A DNA stretch of 64,000 bases from Escallonia rubra. Taxonomy: Eukaryota > Streptophyta > Magnoliopsida > Escalloniales > Escalloniaceae. The notes under the pieces are model-generated. The model did not search any database. It worked only from the letters and a program-made list of their open reading frames with translations, and was not told where the DNA came from. This document shows positions 22,340-34,033 of this stretch, piece after piece; the first letter of the stretch is position 1; each line of letters starts with the position of its first letter. The translations under genes and the position numbers were made by a program. Where the stretch lies: assembly GCA_033065855.1 (NCBI GenBank), contig JAVXUO010002473.1:62001-126000 (forward strand). Reading direction: 5' to 3'.

Positions 22340-25111
22340 GATTGCAATCAAGCGACCGTTACTCTCCATTTGGAAGAAAGGTACTCGAAACTAGACATGG
22401 AGGAGAGATAAGCGGAAGTTATACGAGATTACGAGGTTCGGCTTTTTAGCGGAGAGAGAGGAAGCCCAACGAGATGGAATTTGCAGATACGAATACTATG
22501 TTACGGTCCGAAACGAAAATAGGGTCAGCCTGATTAAACCGGCCCGTTAAACTGGTCTCATCTCATGCTATAGCCTCCGAAACGACGTAATTTTAGAATA
22601 ATGCATTTTACTGTTGGTATCTTCTTCGATTTGTCTTTATCCCGATCGATAAAATAGGAATGAGCTTCAAAGCTTCTAAAACTTGAACCTCTTTTACATT
22701 AATCGCGATTATTATTGTGACTAGGTTGGAAACCACAATCTTATCATTATCCCTATCTCCAACCCAAGCCCGATCACCCTCTTCGTCGTCATTATTGCTT
22801 TTTTCTGGGTTCAACTTGGTGGCAACTGTATTGTGCTTAGTCAGATTTACCAAACAAGTCCGACTATGCTCAAGTGTATTGTGCTTAGTCGGATTTGTAG
22901 CTCTAAATGATGGGTTGATGGACCCGTCTTGGAACGCGTTAGGGGTGGACCTACATTAGGCCCGACGTAAATTAAGGGTCACAAATAGGCTCCGGTCCAA
23001 AATTGGGAGGGTGGCAAGACACCACCACAACCTATCCACCGGTACAACCAATCTCTCGCCACCGCCATCAACTAGTCTCCCCACCTTAGCGCACCATCGA
23101 TCACCACAACCTTGTCACATCCACAATTGTAGTTACAACCTCAACCTTAATCTCCACCCGCTACCACCATAAAACAGTGGAAGACATCGAGAAGTTGGAC
23201 GGATTGATCAGGTCACAATGACGATGATATTCAAAGACCGAAATAAAAGCAAGATGTTTCGACTTCTTTTTTGTTCAAAACATGATTTGACATTTTTGCC
23301 CTTGCACTTGACCACTCGACTTGTTTTTGTTAAACATTTGGATGTAACATTTTTGCCCTTGCACTTGAAGCAAATTTAGGATCCAACTTAACTTCTCAAA
23401 TTTCAACTGTGGGCGTTTCATTATAGAAAGTAGGATGAAGCTTGAATTTTGGTAAATACGGGGGTGTGACTAATTTTTGCTCGTGAACTGTTCATTCAGA
23501 ATCTTACAAAGTTAAAGAATAAACAACAATGTGCCGACCTCAGAATCCGATTCCATTCCTGCCTCGTATTTTCAACATTAAGTTGCCTGGTTCCATCAAC
23601 TAGCCTGTATATGGATCTCTGTTATAAAAAGCTCAAGTTTTTGGGACCCTAAGTTAAGCCTCAGGGGGAGTTTTTATGCTCAGAATCTTTTCCTGGATGA
23701 CGACTTGGGTGTATGAGAATGGTTTGGCCAGCTGCGATCACCTTCACTAACCAAGTAGTATGATCTACTGATCCCGCATGGCCATTGTCGACCATGCAAG
23801 GGAAGTCCATGTGCCTTTAACGGAAACTGATCAGGAAGAGATACTAATTTCGATCTTTAGCCGCCTCAAAGATCGGAACAGCCAAGGCTGCACAAAGAAA
23901 ACCGAGCTATCAGTCCCTTCTCTCCTTCAAGAGTCCAAAGCGTATGCGTAGAGGAAAAACTCAGAGCCTTGCAAACGCCAGAGGGCTGTCATAGCACAAG
24001 TTCCTGCTAGTTAAATGAAATCCGTCGTCTGTTTTTTCCTTTTTGAGTGCGGCACGGGATTACAAGGCAAGAGGAAGAGTTGCTTCCCTGCCACTGTACA
24101 GTCGGCACACCAACCTTGTCAAGAACCAACCATCACCCTCCCCAAGTTAGCGTAGAGGGGACACTATGTGCAGAGTGATTAATAGAAGTGCATAAGGCAA
24201 CAAGACTCCCCAGATACATGGGAGAAGTACTCGTCCCAACCATCCCGGATGGTTGAGGTGAACACATACAACTCAAATACACGAAGTCATTTCAACTGAA
24301 CTGCTCCAAACTCAACATCTAAACGGAACACCCCCGCTAATTATACAAACTGATGGTACTTAAGTTGCACTCCTCTAATCCTATGACAGAGCACAACTAA
24401 AAATTTAGACATCTCCTCAACTGCTCTAGTGTCGTGACATCCCAATCAACTCCCACGTATTCACAAACTTCAGAATTCCTTACCTTTGGCGGAGGGGTGG
24501 CAAAAAGAAATCACTGCATACTGAAGTCTATTTTATTCACCGTTCCAAAGGGGTATATACCCATGATTTACCTACCTATAACAACTCCAATTTCCTTCAA
24601 GGAATTAGTGGTATAATACTATACAAGTGAAGTACATAATAACATATGTATGCATCAGAAACCAATACGTTTTAGAGGACAAAAAACTGCCCTAACTGGA
24701 AGCTGGAAACTTCTATAATGCCAACAATTTCAATGGAACTTTTCATGAAAGCAATCATGCATGCAAAGCATGTACAAGAAAACAAGACGGCCCAAGCTAA
24801 GAAATATACTCCTGCTGAAGGACAGAGAACCATTTCAAAAGGAAAAGGCAAAAGAAGATAAACAACAAATTAGAATTTTCATTCCATGACAGAAATGGAA
24901 ATAAAAAGCTTCATGGTAACATAGTATCAGATACAAAATATAAAATACAGCCATTCTGAAAGCAACAGGCTGCTATTCTTCAATGACCAAATTATCCAAT
25001 ACAACTCTGCCAAGTCGAATCAAAACAAGATACTATATCATCAATGCTACCCAAAAGACCCCAAACAAAACAGCATTGCTTCCCACTTATTTACAAGCGT
25101 ACCCATATTAC
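22340..25111. other. Intergenic region between PCFS4 and VPS28
   Basis: No protein gene is recognised. The left ~250 bp should hold the PCFS4 promoter. 22980-23200 is CACC-rich. About 23640-24430 has higher GC and little repetition but is closed in all frames; it might be a non-coding transcript. About 24430-25111 probably includes the 3' UTR of VPS28. Confidence 0.4.
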
Positions 25112-25741
25112 CTATGTGCCAGCAGAGGGCAAGGCTGCCATGAAAGAGTTGTAAGACGACTCAAGATCAAAGTGAAGCTGCCGAGCCTGCTGCTCTGTCA
25201 GCTCATCCGCCGCCCCCATCTTAGCCAGCCTTCCAATCCACTCTCTCATCTTCGTCTTCCCCTCAAAATCAGGGGCCAAAATGGAAAGCTTATTAAGTGA
25301 TGCCGAGAGGTCAGAAAGCAAAGGGTGAACTTGATCAACAGCAACCATATTCAACTTTAACGAGTCCATTGCCGTGATAAAATTCTGCACACATTCAGCC
25401 ACAACAGAGGCCGAAGCAGATGAAGACATGGCCGACGCAGCCCTGTGCTCGACCGTGGCAGGCACGCCAGAGGTCACAAGACGGTTTAAAGCTGCAGGAC
25501 AATCCATCTTGTAGGTGTCATGAAATCGCTCGACGCTCGGAACAGTGTCTTTGAGTGTGGAGGATAGGGTTTTGAAATGGGCTATCAATTTCTGGCATTC
25601 CAACTCGTACTCTGAGGACGGAATGATGTCGCGAACATACGCCTTTTCGAGCTTCTCCGTGGCCTTTATAATTGCAAACAGCTCAGCAAAGTTCTCGTAC
25701 ATTTCCCTTTCGCGCTTGTCGTTCCATAGCTTAACCTCCAT
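25112..25741 (-). CDS. VPS28: VPS28, ESCRT-I subunit
   Basis: VPS28 is a core subunit of ESCRT-I, which sorts ubiquitinated membrane proteins into multivesicular bodies. Its N-terminal part assembles with VPS23/ELC and VPS37, and its C-terminal four-helix bundle contacts ESCRT-II. The start MEVKLWNDKREREMYENFAE gives 209 residues, the usual plant length; the frame is open further upstream, but that extension looks like leader sequence. The N-terminal domain spans about 1-110 (ELFAIIKATEKLEKAYVRDI, MDCPAALNRLVTSGVP). After an Ala/Ser-rich linker (SAMSSSASASVV) the C-terminal domain spans about 118-205 (NFITAMDSLKLNMVAVDQVH, LNKLSILAPDFEGKTKMREW). The coding region is intronless, as in Arabidopsis. 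The frame is intact. Confidence 0.95.
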   Translation of the reverse strand: MEVKLWNDKREREMYENFAELFAIIKATEKLEKAYVRDIIPSSEYELECQKLIAHFKTLSSTLKDTVPSVERFHDTYKMDCPAALNRLVTSGVPATVEHRAASAMSSSASASVVAECVQNFITAMDSLKLNMVAVDQVHPLLSDLSASLNKLSILAPDFEGKTKMREWIGRLAKMGAADELTEQQARQLHFDLESSYNSFMAALPSAGT

Positions 25742-26760
25742 TTGGGAAGTATAGTAATGTATCTTGACGGTATTAGTCAACCAGGGTTCAAAAATTCGAA
25801 ATGGAGAAGAGCACGGGACACGCGCAAAGGGAACCTTCTTCACTGAATAACAAAAAAAGAATCCAGTCACACATCAGATTCCAAACAAAATAGTAAAAAC
25901 CATCATCAATGCCCGCAAATATAGCGGATTTACATATTAAACGTCTACATATCATTAAGGGCACATTTCTTCCAGGATACATTCGACATTTTCCAACATA
26001 GTCACATCTAATCCCTCCGGCATTTCAAATAATTAACGCGTATAATAAGCGTATCAATCACATACTTTGTCTACATCTATGTACATAAACAAAATGATAG
26101 TAATATGGATACCCTAATGGCACTCCCACTTCGGCTATTGGCAGTCCTGGTGCAGGTAAATATGGCTCTATTTTAAGCACTATTAAACTGCGGGAGTGCC
26201 ATTAGCCAAACAGGACTGCCAATAGGGCCACCCTACAGATGAATCTGAAAAGGCATCACCGCATCAGAAGCACAACGGTTTCGTCGCAGAGTTTCACTTC
26301 GATCAACGCGATTAAGAGAACAAAAACCCCCTAATCGGAGAACCCCTATATAGGAGCCGACTCCATGGACCACACAATCCACAACAAAACACAATTTACA
26401 GATTAAAGAAATGCGATTAAGAGAGATGCAAAACCCTAACTAAAAAGCCCCAAAACTTTCGAATCAGCAGATTATAAGACACACCCTAATTCAGGAAACC
26501 GAGATTCGATGAACCGACATCGTACCTTAGAAGAAGGAAAACACAACGAGGTCATGAAAATCGAACACGCCGGTTGTAGGAAGACATTTATAGAGAGAGA
26601 TAGAGAGACTTACGTGAGGGGGGGTAAGAAAAACGCGGCTTGGAATGATGTGAATATGGGTGCTGCAGCAGGTGAAGAAGCGGGGAGGAGCAGGTTGTAC
26701 GCTTGAGGACAGAGAGGTTGCGTGTGGGGTTTCATTGCTGCTTTAAAGGTTTACTCCCTG
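25742..26760 (-). promoter_or_regulatory. Probable VPS28 leader with an intron
   Basis: On the minus strand a pyrimidine-rich leader-like stretch (about 26700-26527) ends in CTTCTTCTAAG followed by GTACG, a possible donor near 26526. A possible acceptor, GTCAAG, lies about 30 bases before the ATG. The interval would then be a ~750-bp 5'-UTR intron. This is inferred from sequence signals only; transcript data would settle it. It contains an unusual interlocked inverted repeat at 26115-26225. Confidence 0.4.
26115..26225. repeat. Interlocked inverted repeats A-B-A'-B'
   Basis: A = TAATGGCACTCCC (26115-26127); B = CTATTGGCAGTCCTG (26135-26149); A' = exact complement of A (26192-26204); B' = exact complement of B (26211-26225). 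The order A-B-A'-B' means the two stems cannot both form as a nested hairpin; they have pseudoknot topology. It may be the remains of a MITE with rearranged ends. Confidence 0.7.
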
Positions 26761-29590
26761 CCTTGATAGTAATTCTCAGATAAATTCTCTCACCCAAGAT
26801 TTTTACCGACGGATAATCTGTCGTTCCGAATTTTTTGTCACGTTCGTTTTAGTATCGGTAGATACTGTCATAGAAGCGGTGGCTAATCTATTCTAGAGTT
26901 CTGAGTGGTCGGGACCATCATCGGGCCATACAATATTTTGGCCAATAGGAAAAACAATTATTTCCTTATTTTCTTTCTTTCTTTTTATCTGATATTGAGC
27001 AAGTTGAGTACCAACAGATTCGAGGGTCAAAAAGTGTGCTTCACATCAGTGCGCAAGTCTTCTCGCTCGTGGTGTTGGCGACAACATTTTCTTTATTGTC
27101 TCAAGACGTGAAATATAGACAGATGTTAGTTCATTCTAGATACTCAAGAAGAGTTTCGCCAACTGTAACTCTGCCGTTGCGAGAAAAACATTCTACCAAC
27201 TCGCTACGTGATCCATTGAAATTTCTTAACGAGTGTCCGATCCGTATGGTATTCACATAAAGCGGGATGGAAGTAGGGTTCGCTTTTCGGATGATTTTAG
27301 AATTGCATTGGGATGAAAGTAGAGTCTAGTGTGCAGTTTGGGGGCATTGGAAGAGGGGTATGGTTGTTGGCCTTTGTATTTTTCCTTTTTTAATGCAGCT
27401 ACTGAGGAGAAAGCTTGGTAGGGGGCAATCCCTCGGAAAGCAAAGCTCGAGTCCCAAGCTTCATCCAGGAGTGTCGGTGATGTTAATGTTTTTCTGCGAC
27501 AAGGAAAGCCATAAAGGCAATGAATGGAGTGACAGCACCTCTCCTCCTCCTTGACAACACATGTTTTGGGCTTGATAGACTAGATCGAGCTAAGAGAGCA
27601 TGATGGCTCTTTGGGTTGGAGAAGACAAATCATTTGCAGTTTTTAGCTAATCCGACCTCACAATTACGATAAGTTCATTTTTTTTTTAGTAAAAATTTAG
27701 TAAGAGCGTGATTGATGGCGTGTTATATAACTTTGAATTCAGACTAGACACCGAGAGTGGCATTCTCGCGTATGTGGAGGTCATAGTGTATATAAGGTCT
27801 AATTCGCTTCACATGGTGTCTCGTGTATATATGACTATCAATCACTGAATATTATGTGGTTACATATTATAACTTGTTTCCCTTGTGGAAAACAGCCATT
27901 GAATGTTATTTTGTTTAAAAATCAGTTCCTTTACGTAGAAAACCAAAACTTGAAAACTAGAGCAAACGGCTGGGCTCCAAGCTCAAGGATACATAAACAA
28001 CCTAACTAATTCAATCAAGATAGGGTCAACGCCCAAAATTCTGCAATCTATGCGTTGTAGAATTCTACTAAACTCCAAAATCGTAAGTCGTTTAATCAAA
28101 AAAGAAAAAAAAATTGGATGATCTAGGATCATATTCTAACTCATTAAATCAAAATAGAGTCGGAATACTAGAAAATATTTGATTGTCCAGTTCTAATAGT
28201 CTCGACCATCTAAATTTGTTGGATATGAAATAAAATACTGCCTCAGTCCATATTCTTATCACATCAATCCCGTCTCCTTGTCTAAAAGTCCTAAACAATC
28301 AAGACCAGTGAGAATTTATTTCGAATTCTGCAATTGATTTGTCTATAAACGGAATCTATAGACCATCAACAAGAGAAAACAGTTTATTTAAAGAACGAGT
28401 GACTCATTGTGATCAGAACCTAGCTAGAACACATCTCATCACCACCAAGTATAACGGTATAACCCACCTTTTGAACTTTTCCAAGTTTTCGAATTTTGCT
28501 TTTGCCAAACTCTGTTCCCAGAAAATCCTACGCTTATGATCCCTGGCAGGATGTACTTTGTATAGTCCAAAAGTTGTAACAAATAGTGTTCAAATAAAAT
28601 AAAGAAAGAGTGTTCTGACTTCTCTTCAAAACAATCTATGAGAACATAAGAATATCTTTAGTGTATTTTTTTTTTTTTTTTTTGGGTAAGACATTTCCTG
28701 TGCTATATCGAGTTACTGGTATTCATCCCTATTCTACTCCTCCTCATAATCAAACCAAGTACGTAAATACATTGAACATAGGTAGCTTGCCTTTGTTGTG
28801 TTTGCAAGGATCGATTCTTATAAATTGATAACACTTTGAAGTACAATAACTTCAATTCAACGATTTGATATACCGTTAAGTGAGTTATACAGTGGTTTGA
28901 TGCATCTAATATAAACATTTTTGCTTAGGACAAAACAACTGAGTGCCAACCTAAACAATGAGCTAGTTTATGTGTGGCACCGAAGAGGACTAATTGATAC
29001 TGCATAAAATTTAAGCTTCATTAGCCTATGTTCACATTAAGTTTGATTGATTTGATTTGATTTGATCGTGTCACGTATTGAGGCTAGATAAAGTCTCATT
29101 TTACCTTCTTGCGTAAGTTTCCATTCAACCTTTGTCACGTCTTTTATATCTCTTCTCATGTCATTTATTAGTGAGCCATTTGTCTTCTGTTAGTTCAGAA
29201 CTGGCCACTTGTCGATTAGTGTTATCATTGATCGACAATCTAACAAACAGTCACCAACTTGATTCAAGACAGATGAGCCTTAACATGGAGACTTTCCTTC
29301 AGGCCGATCCCTAACTCCTTGGTGGCATGTCGATGCCTTGGATGAATAAGCCTTGCTGGGCTGAATCTTTATCATTTTACTTGGTGCAAACAATTTGGCT
29401 TGAGCCAACTCTACTGATTAGAATTCAATAATTCACTTTATAAACCATACAAAATAAAAACTAAAGCAAATGGGTGTTGTGTTAAAGTCAAGCACCGACT
29501 ATACACGAAGATTGTAATCCGTCTTTATATATTTAATGGATTTATCATTCTTTATGAGCATGCTTTTGGAGTTTGACACTAACTTTAACA
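26761..29590. other. Gene-less interval
   Basis: Mostly AT-rich with no recognised gene. 27360-27554 has an open frame (LLRRKLGRGQSLGKQSSSPK and onward) preceded by TTTTTTAATGCAG, which looks like an acceptor. It could be a terminal exon of a lost gene but matches nothing I know. A poly-T run lies at ~28662-28683. Confidence 0.35.
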
Positions 29591-29991
29591 TGGTATCTGA
29601 GCTAACATCTAAGTCAATCTCACATGATACCATGTGGCCACCTTACGTGCCTTTTATATGCAACACTTATCAAATCATGAATCTCTTGTCTACGTATCGG
29701 TGACTTCTACACCATTAACCTAACCATTTCAATATAGTGATTGATATGCGCAAATTTCGACATGTTGTGTCTGACCCACTCTTATTCTCACTTAAGAGTA
29801 AGGCCAATCTCACATAATATCGCGTGGCCTACTTACCTGTATTTTTTACACGACGTAATTATCAAATCAAATCAGGAACATCTCCGTTTATGTATCCGTG
29901 ACTTCTACACCATTAATCCAACATATTCAATATAGTGATTGACGTGCGCAAAATTCAACATGCAGTGTCTCACCCACCCTTATTCTCACCT
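29591..29991. repeat. ~195-bp tandem repeat next to a primer-site-like motif
   Basis: Two diverged copies (about 29607-29795 and 29796-29991) share CAATCTCACAT, CGTGGCC, TATCAAATCA, GTGACTTCTACACCATTAA, TCAATATAGTGATTGA and CTTATTCTCAC. Just to the left, AACATGGTATCTGAGCT resembles the plant initiator-Met tRNA primer site TGGTATCAGAGC of LTR retrotransposons. The block may be a worn LTR retrotransposon with duplicated leader or LTR sequence. Confidence 0.45.
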
Positions 29992-30360
29992 AAACTTTAG
30001 ATTCCATGTTATGTTACTCCAACTCGGTACACATTCATTAAATAGTTTACGTTTCACTATTCAGCTCAACATATACAAAGAGAATACTCTTAAACTCACG
30101 CCTAGCCAGTCACAAGAAGTAAAAATAGAGTTAAATTCATACTTAATCTAAACCAAAATGTATCGATTCATGATCGGTGATCGAGGACAAACTTGTAAGC
30201 ATAACTAAGGAAGAAATTTGACCCCAACCTCAGCGGTAATAATAGCTCACAATCCACCTATAGTGACCGTTAATTGTTACTAAATATGTTTAGCGATTTT
30301 GAAGTATTAATGCTAAAAAGTGGTGGTACGAATGATTGCTACAAATGTCTGTAAAATGCC

Positions 30361-33300
30361 ACTATTTAATTTTACTAACAGTTAATAAGAACTAGTAACC
30401 GTATAGAATCTATACGAGATATCGTAAAATATTTTTACTATCAGAGCTGCACACCCATATCAATAACGTGTTAAAATAAAAATAAAAAAATTGCCCACAG
30501 TCCGCATAGATCTTTTTGGGCCCCCAATATCCCTACTGTTGTTCGAGTTCATCATAGAACTGAACTGTATTAGCAGTCATTGGACTGTTGCCTTGAAGAG
30601 GAAGACAGATGACATGAAAAGATTATGACATTGGCACCTCTTATACTTATAGTACTGTATGAGGTTGGAACATTTACCTCAAAAGTCAAAGGAATACGAA
30701 AGTCTCTAGGAATTGCCTTTGAGAGCTGCAAAAGTTCTGAACAAAGACAAGTTTCTTGAGAGTAAACAGAGAATTTAAGGAAATAATAATTGGTGTTAGT
30801 TTGGCAAGATCTTCAAGGTGGGGCTTTGGCCATCAGAGGCTCATCTGATCAATACTTTGCTAGAGCAGCTTTGATGAAATTTTAATTCTCATCAGGACCC
30901 TTGTTTTATGAGAAGTTATGTATATTTTAGCTTCACTTTTAACCGTCTGAACTGTATTTTTGCTACTAAATGTCGTCCACTGACGACCGCTACATGATCA
31001 CTTTAGCGACAATTGTGCAGTTCGAAAGCTAAAATAGAATTCAAATATTATTTCCTTAGTAAATATAGGAACTAAAGAAACACCCATAACTATGTCTACG
31101 TTCCACACAAGTAGTAAATATTGCATGGTTCGAGAATGATGGTCTTGACATCCTTGCCTCCATTCGCCCCCTCCTTCTATCATATTAACTCCTCTTGATT
31201 TTTCAAAGATCCCGAAATGGTCAGAATTAATGATCCATGGCCATAAAATTTACTTTCCAGAAGAGCATTAAGGGATGAAAATTCGTCAAAAAAACTAATT
31301 TTGCTAGTCTGGAGAACGAAAAGGAAAACTCGACCAACTAGCGTGCTATTGATTACCTCTGATGAAGTCCAGATAAAATAGGTGATATTATATCTTTCTT
31401 CCAATTAAAAAAGTTACTCTTGTCGCCAAAACATGTATGACCTTCGTCTAGATAATCTTTGCTTCAAAGTGATTCAATTACAGCTGTACATTGCTTAACC
31501 ATAAATCACTCGACAACATTATCGCCGCTATTTAAATTTACTAACGGTTAATAATAACTAGTAACCGTATAGAATTTATACGAGAGACTGTAAAATATTT
31601 CTACTGTCGGTGTTGCATGCCCATTTCAATATCGTTTTAATATAAAAATAAAGAAAATTGCCCATAGCGTAGATCTTTTTGGGCCCTCGACGTCCCTTCC
31701 GTTGTTCGAGTCCATCACAATTACTGATTCCCTAATTTATTGTAACATAGAGAAAAAGTCATGGGAGACCTAATTCCCATGTGATGTACATTTGCAATGT
31801 TCCCTCTCAAATCCCATCAACTTAAAACTGATGTTCCTCGAGCAATTTTATGGAATTAATTATATTTTGTATCGAAGCACGAATAAAGTCAGAAGAGTAG
31901 TTAGACTGCTTTTCCGAAAGACCAGAGGATTTGGAGATGTTATAATCAAACTGGAATAATTACGGATTAAAGTAATGCTCAATGTATACATAAGTAAAAG
32001 TAAGCTCGTCGACAAATTTCAAAAGACTGACCGCTAGCAAAGACTATCTTGATTTGTCTCGAGCATTCTTCACTCTACCTTTTGTGCATCTTTTATTGAA
32101 CTTATTTACCTACTCTATTTCCTTTCTAGTTCAGATCATGTCGCTAGAGTCTTTTGTTTGATTTTTATTTTGCATCCAGAGATCTACATAGCCTCTAGAT
32201 TAAAGGTAGCCGGCACTTGTACAGTAACACAATTTTAATTTCAGCGGCAAAAGTGAAGCAACGGAGTTTAAATTTGGAACGGTTTTATCGATTCGTGATT
32301 AACTTTAACTCCATCTTTTGTTTCCCCTCTTCTCAACCATTCAATAAAATAAGTTGCATGGAATCGAGAGAGGAAACTTAGGAGCACAGATGAAGTAATC
32401 CCCTCTCACGTTTTATGTGGTAAGTAGGCCAATAAAGTCATCCATTGACATTGTTAAGCAGCTGTATAAAGTGGAATGGTATCCTCCGTCATACATAGAA
32501 CTGAACTGTTAGCAGTCATTGGACTGTTGCCTTGAAGTGGAAGACAAATGACATGAAAAGATTATGACATTGGCACCTCTCATTATAGAGTTATAGTACT
32601 GTATGAAGTTGGAATATTATTTAGCGAATATGAAAGTCTTTAGGAATTGCCTTTGGGAGCTGCAAAAGTTCTGAACAAAGACAAGTTTCTCAAGAGTAAA
32701 CAGAGAATTTAAGGAAATAATAATTGGTGTTAGTTTGGCAGGATCTTCAAGGTGGAGCTTTGGCCAAAAGATGCTCATCTGATCAATACTTTGCGAGAGT
32801 AGCTTTGTTGAAATTTGATTTCTCATGGGGACCCTTGTTTTTATGAGAAGTTAACCGTTTGAATCTTTGCTACTAAAGGTCGTCTACTGATGACCGTTAT
32901 ATGATCACGTTAGTGACAATTGTACAGTTCGCAAGCTAACATGGAATTCAAATATCGTTTCCTTAGTTAAATGTAGGAACTAAAGAAACACCCCTAACTA
33001 TGTTTACGTTCCATACAAGTGGAAAATATTACATGGTCCGAGACCGATAGTTCCTTGCCTCCATTTGCCGCTCCTATCACATTAACTCCTCTTGATTCAA
33101 AGATCCCGAATGGTCAGAATTAATAATCCATGGCCAAATAATTAATACTTCCCGGAAGAGCTTTAAGGGATGAAAATTCGTTAGAAAAACTAATTTTGCT
33201 ACGGAGAATGAAAAGGAAAACTCTACCAATTAGCATGATATTGATTACCTCTGATTAAGTCGAGATTAAATTGACGATACTATATTTTTCTTCCAATTAA

Positions 33301-33412
33301 AAATGTTATTCGTATTGCCGAAACATTTATGACTTTTGTCTAGATAGTATCTGCTTCAAAGTAATTTAATTACAGTAGTACATTGCTTAACCATGACCCA
33401 CTCGACAACGTT
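30361..33412 (+). repeat. 1.2-kb tandem segmental duplication with a ~775-bp interruption
   Basis: Unit 1 (30361-31520) and unit 2 (31521-33412) share long stretches, for example GTAACCGTATAGAAT, TGTTGTTCGAGT, ATAGAACTGAACTG, AAAAGATTATGACATTGGCA, AGGAAATAATAATTGGTGTT and TACATTGCTTAACCAT. Unit 2 is interrupted at about 31720-32494 by sequence absent from unit 1. No gene was recognised in either unit; divergence is substitutions and small indels. Confidence 0.7.
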
Positions 33413-34033
33413 AACCAAAAATCAATACGTAACATTATCTTAATTGAGTCGGTCTAAATCTTCAACGCTCGCGTTAAATTTCTAAAAACAATACATTTTT
33501 AGCAACAAATGAAGCGCAAAAATTCAAGTGTTGTTTCCTTCTTCCGATCTGCTACCTATGCAGGACTTTGATACTAAATTGCACTCCCTCTGTTCTGCCG
33601 GCCGCCGCTTAGATATACACTGCACACAAAACCCTTTTTGCTTCCCTCCACCGTTGGCCGTTGCCCATTGACATCTTTACGTTTCTTTTGTTCTTCGCAT
33701 ATTCTCTCTCACCTTTTCCTTCCCAATTCTTTCCCATTATTTTTCTTTCCCCTTCTCTCACCAAACCCCATTTGACAATTCCAAAGCCTTCACCACCCAC
33801 CTTTCTTGCCTAATCCGTCGACCCATCACAACAAACACTTTCACATTCTGAAATTCCAAAGCATAGTCCCTCTTTTTCCAAGACTCCATTTTGGTTTTAC
33901 ACACAATTCTTAGGTTTTGGCTGGTGCTCAGTATATTGGGTAAACCCATCTTACAGTCGAGGATTCAGTTTTCTATACTCAGTTTTGCTCAGAACCCATC
34001 TGATCATACCCTTCACATTGTGTCACAAACACC
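33413..34033 (+). promoter_or_regulatory. Promoter and leader of the glucose-6-phosphate translocator
   Basis: Upstream sequence of the plastid translocator. It becomes pyrimidine-rich (CTTTCCCCTTCTCTCACC at ~33740-33760) towards the ATG, as many plant leaders do. A TATA-like TAGATATACACTG lies near 33611. Open frames on the opposite strand here are shadows of the CT-rich tract. Confidence 0.35.

Noticed and set aside
22312-22340. Telomeric repeat
   Set aside because: Only three short units in a gene leader; this is a telo-box, not a chromosome end.
23875-23895. miR169-like start (CAGCCAAGG)
   Set aside because: The match to CAGCCAAGGATGACTTGCC stops after nine bases and there is no matching complementary arm nearby.
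27360-27554. Possible terminal exon (64 codons)
   Set aside because: It has an acceptor-like upstream sequence but no partner exon or recognisable family, so it is mentioned only in the interval note.
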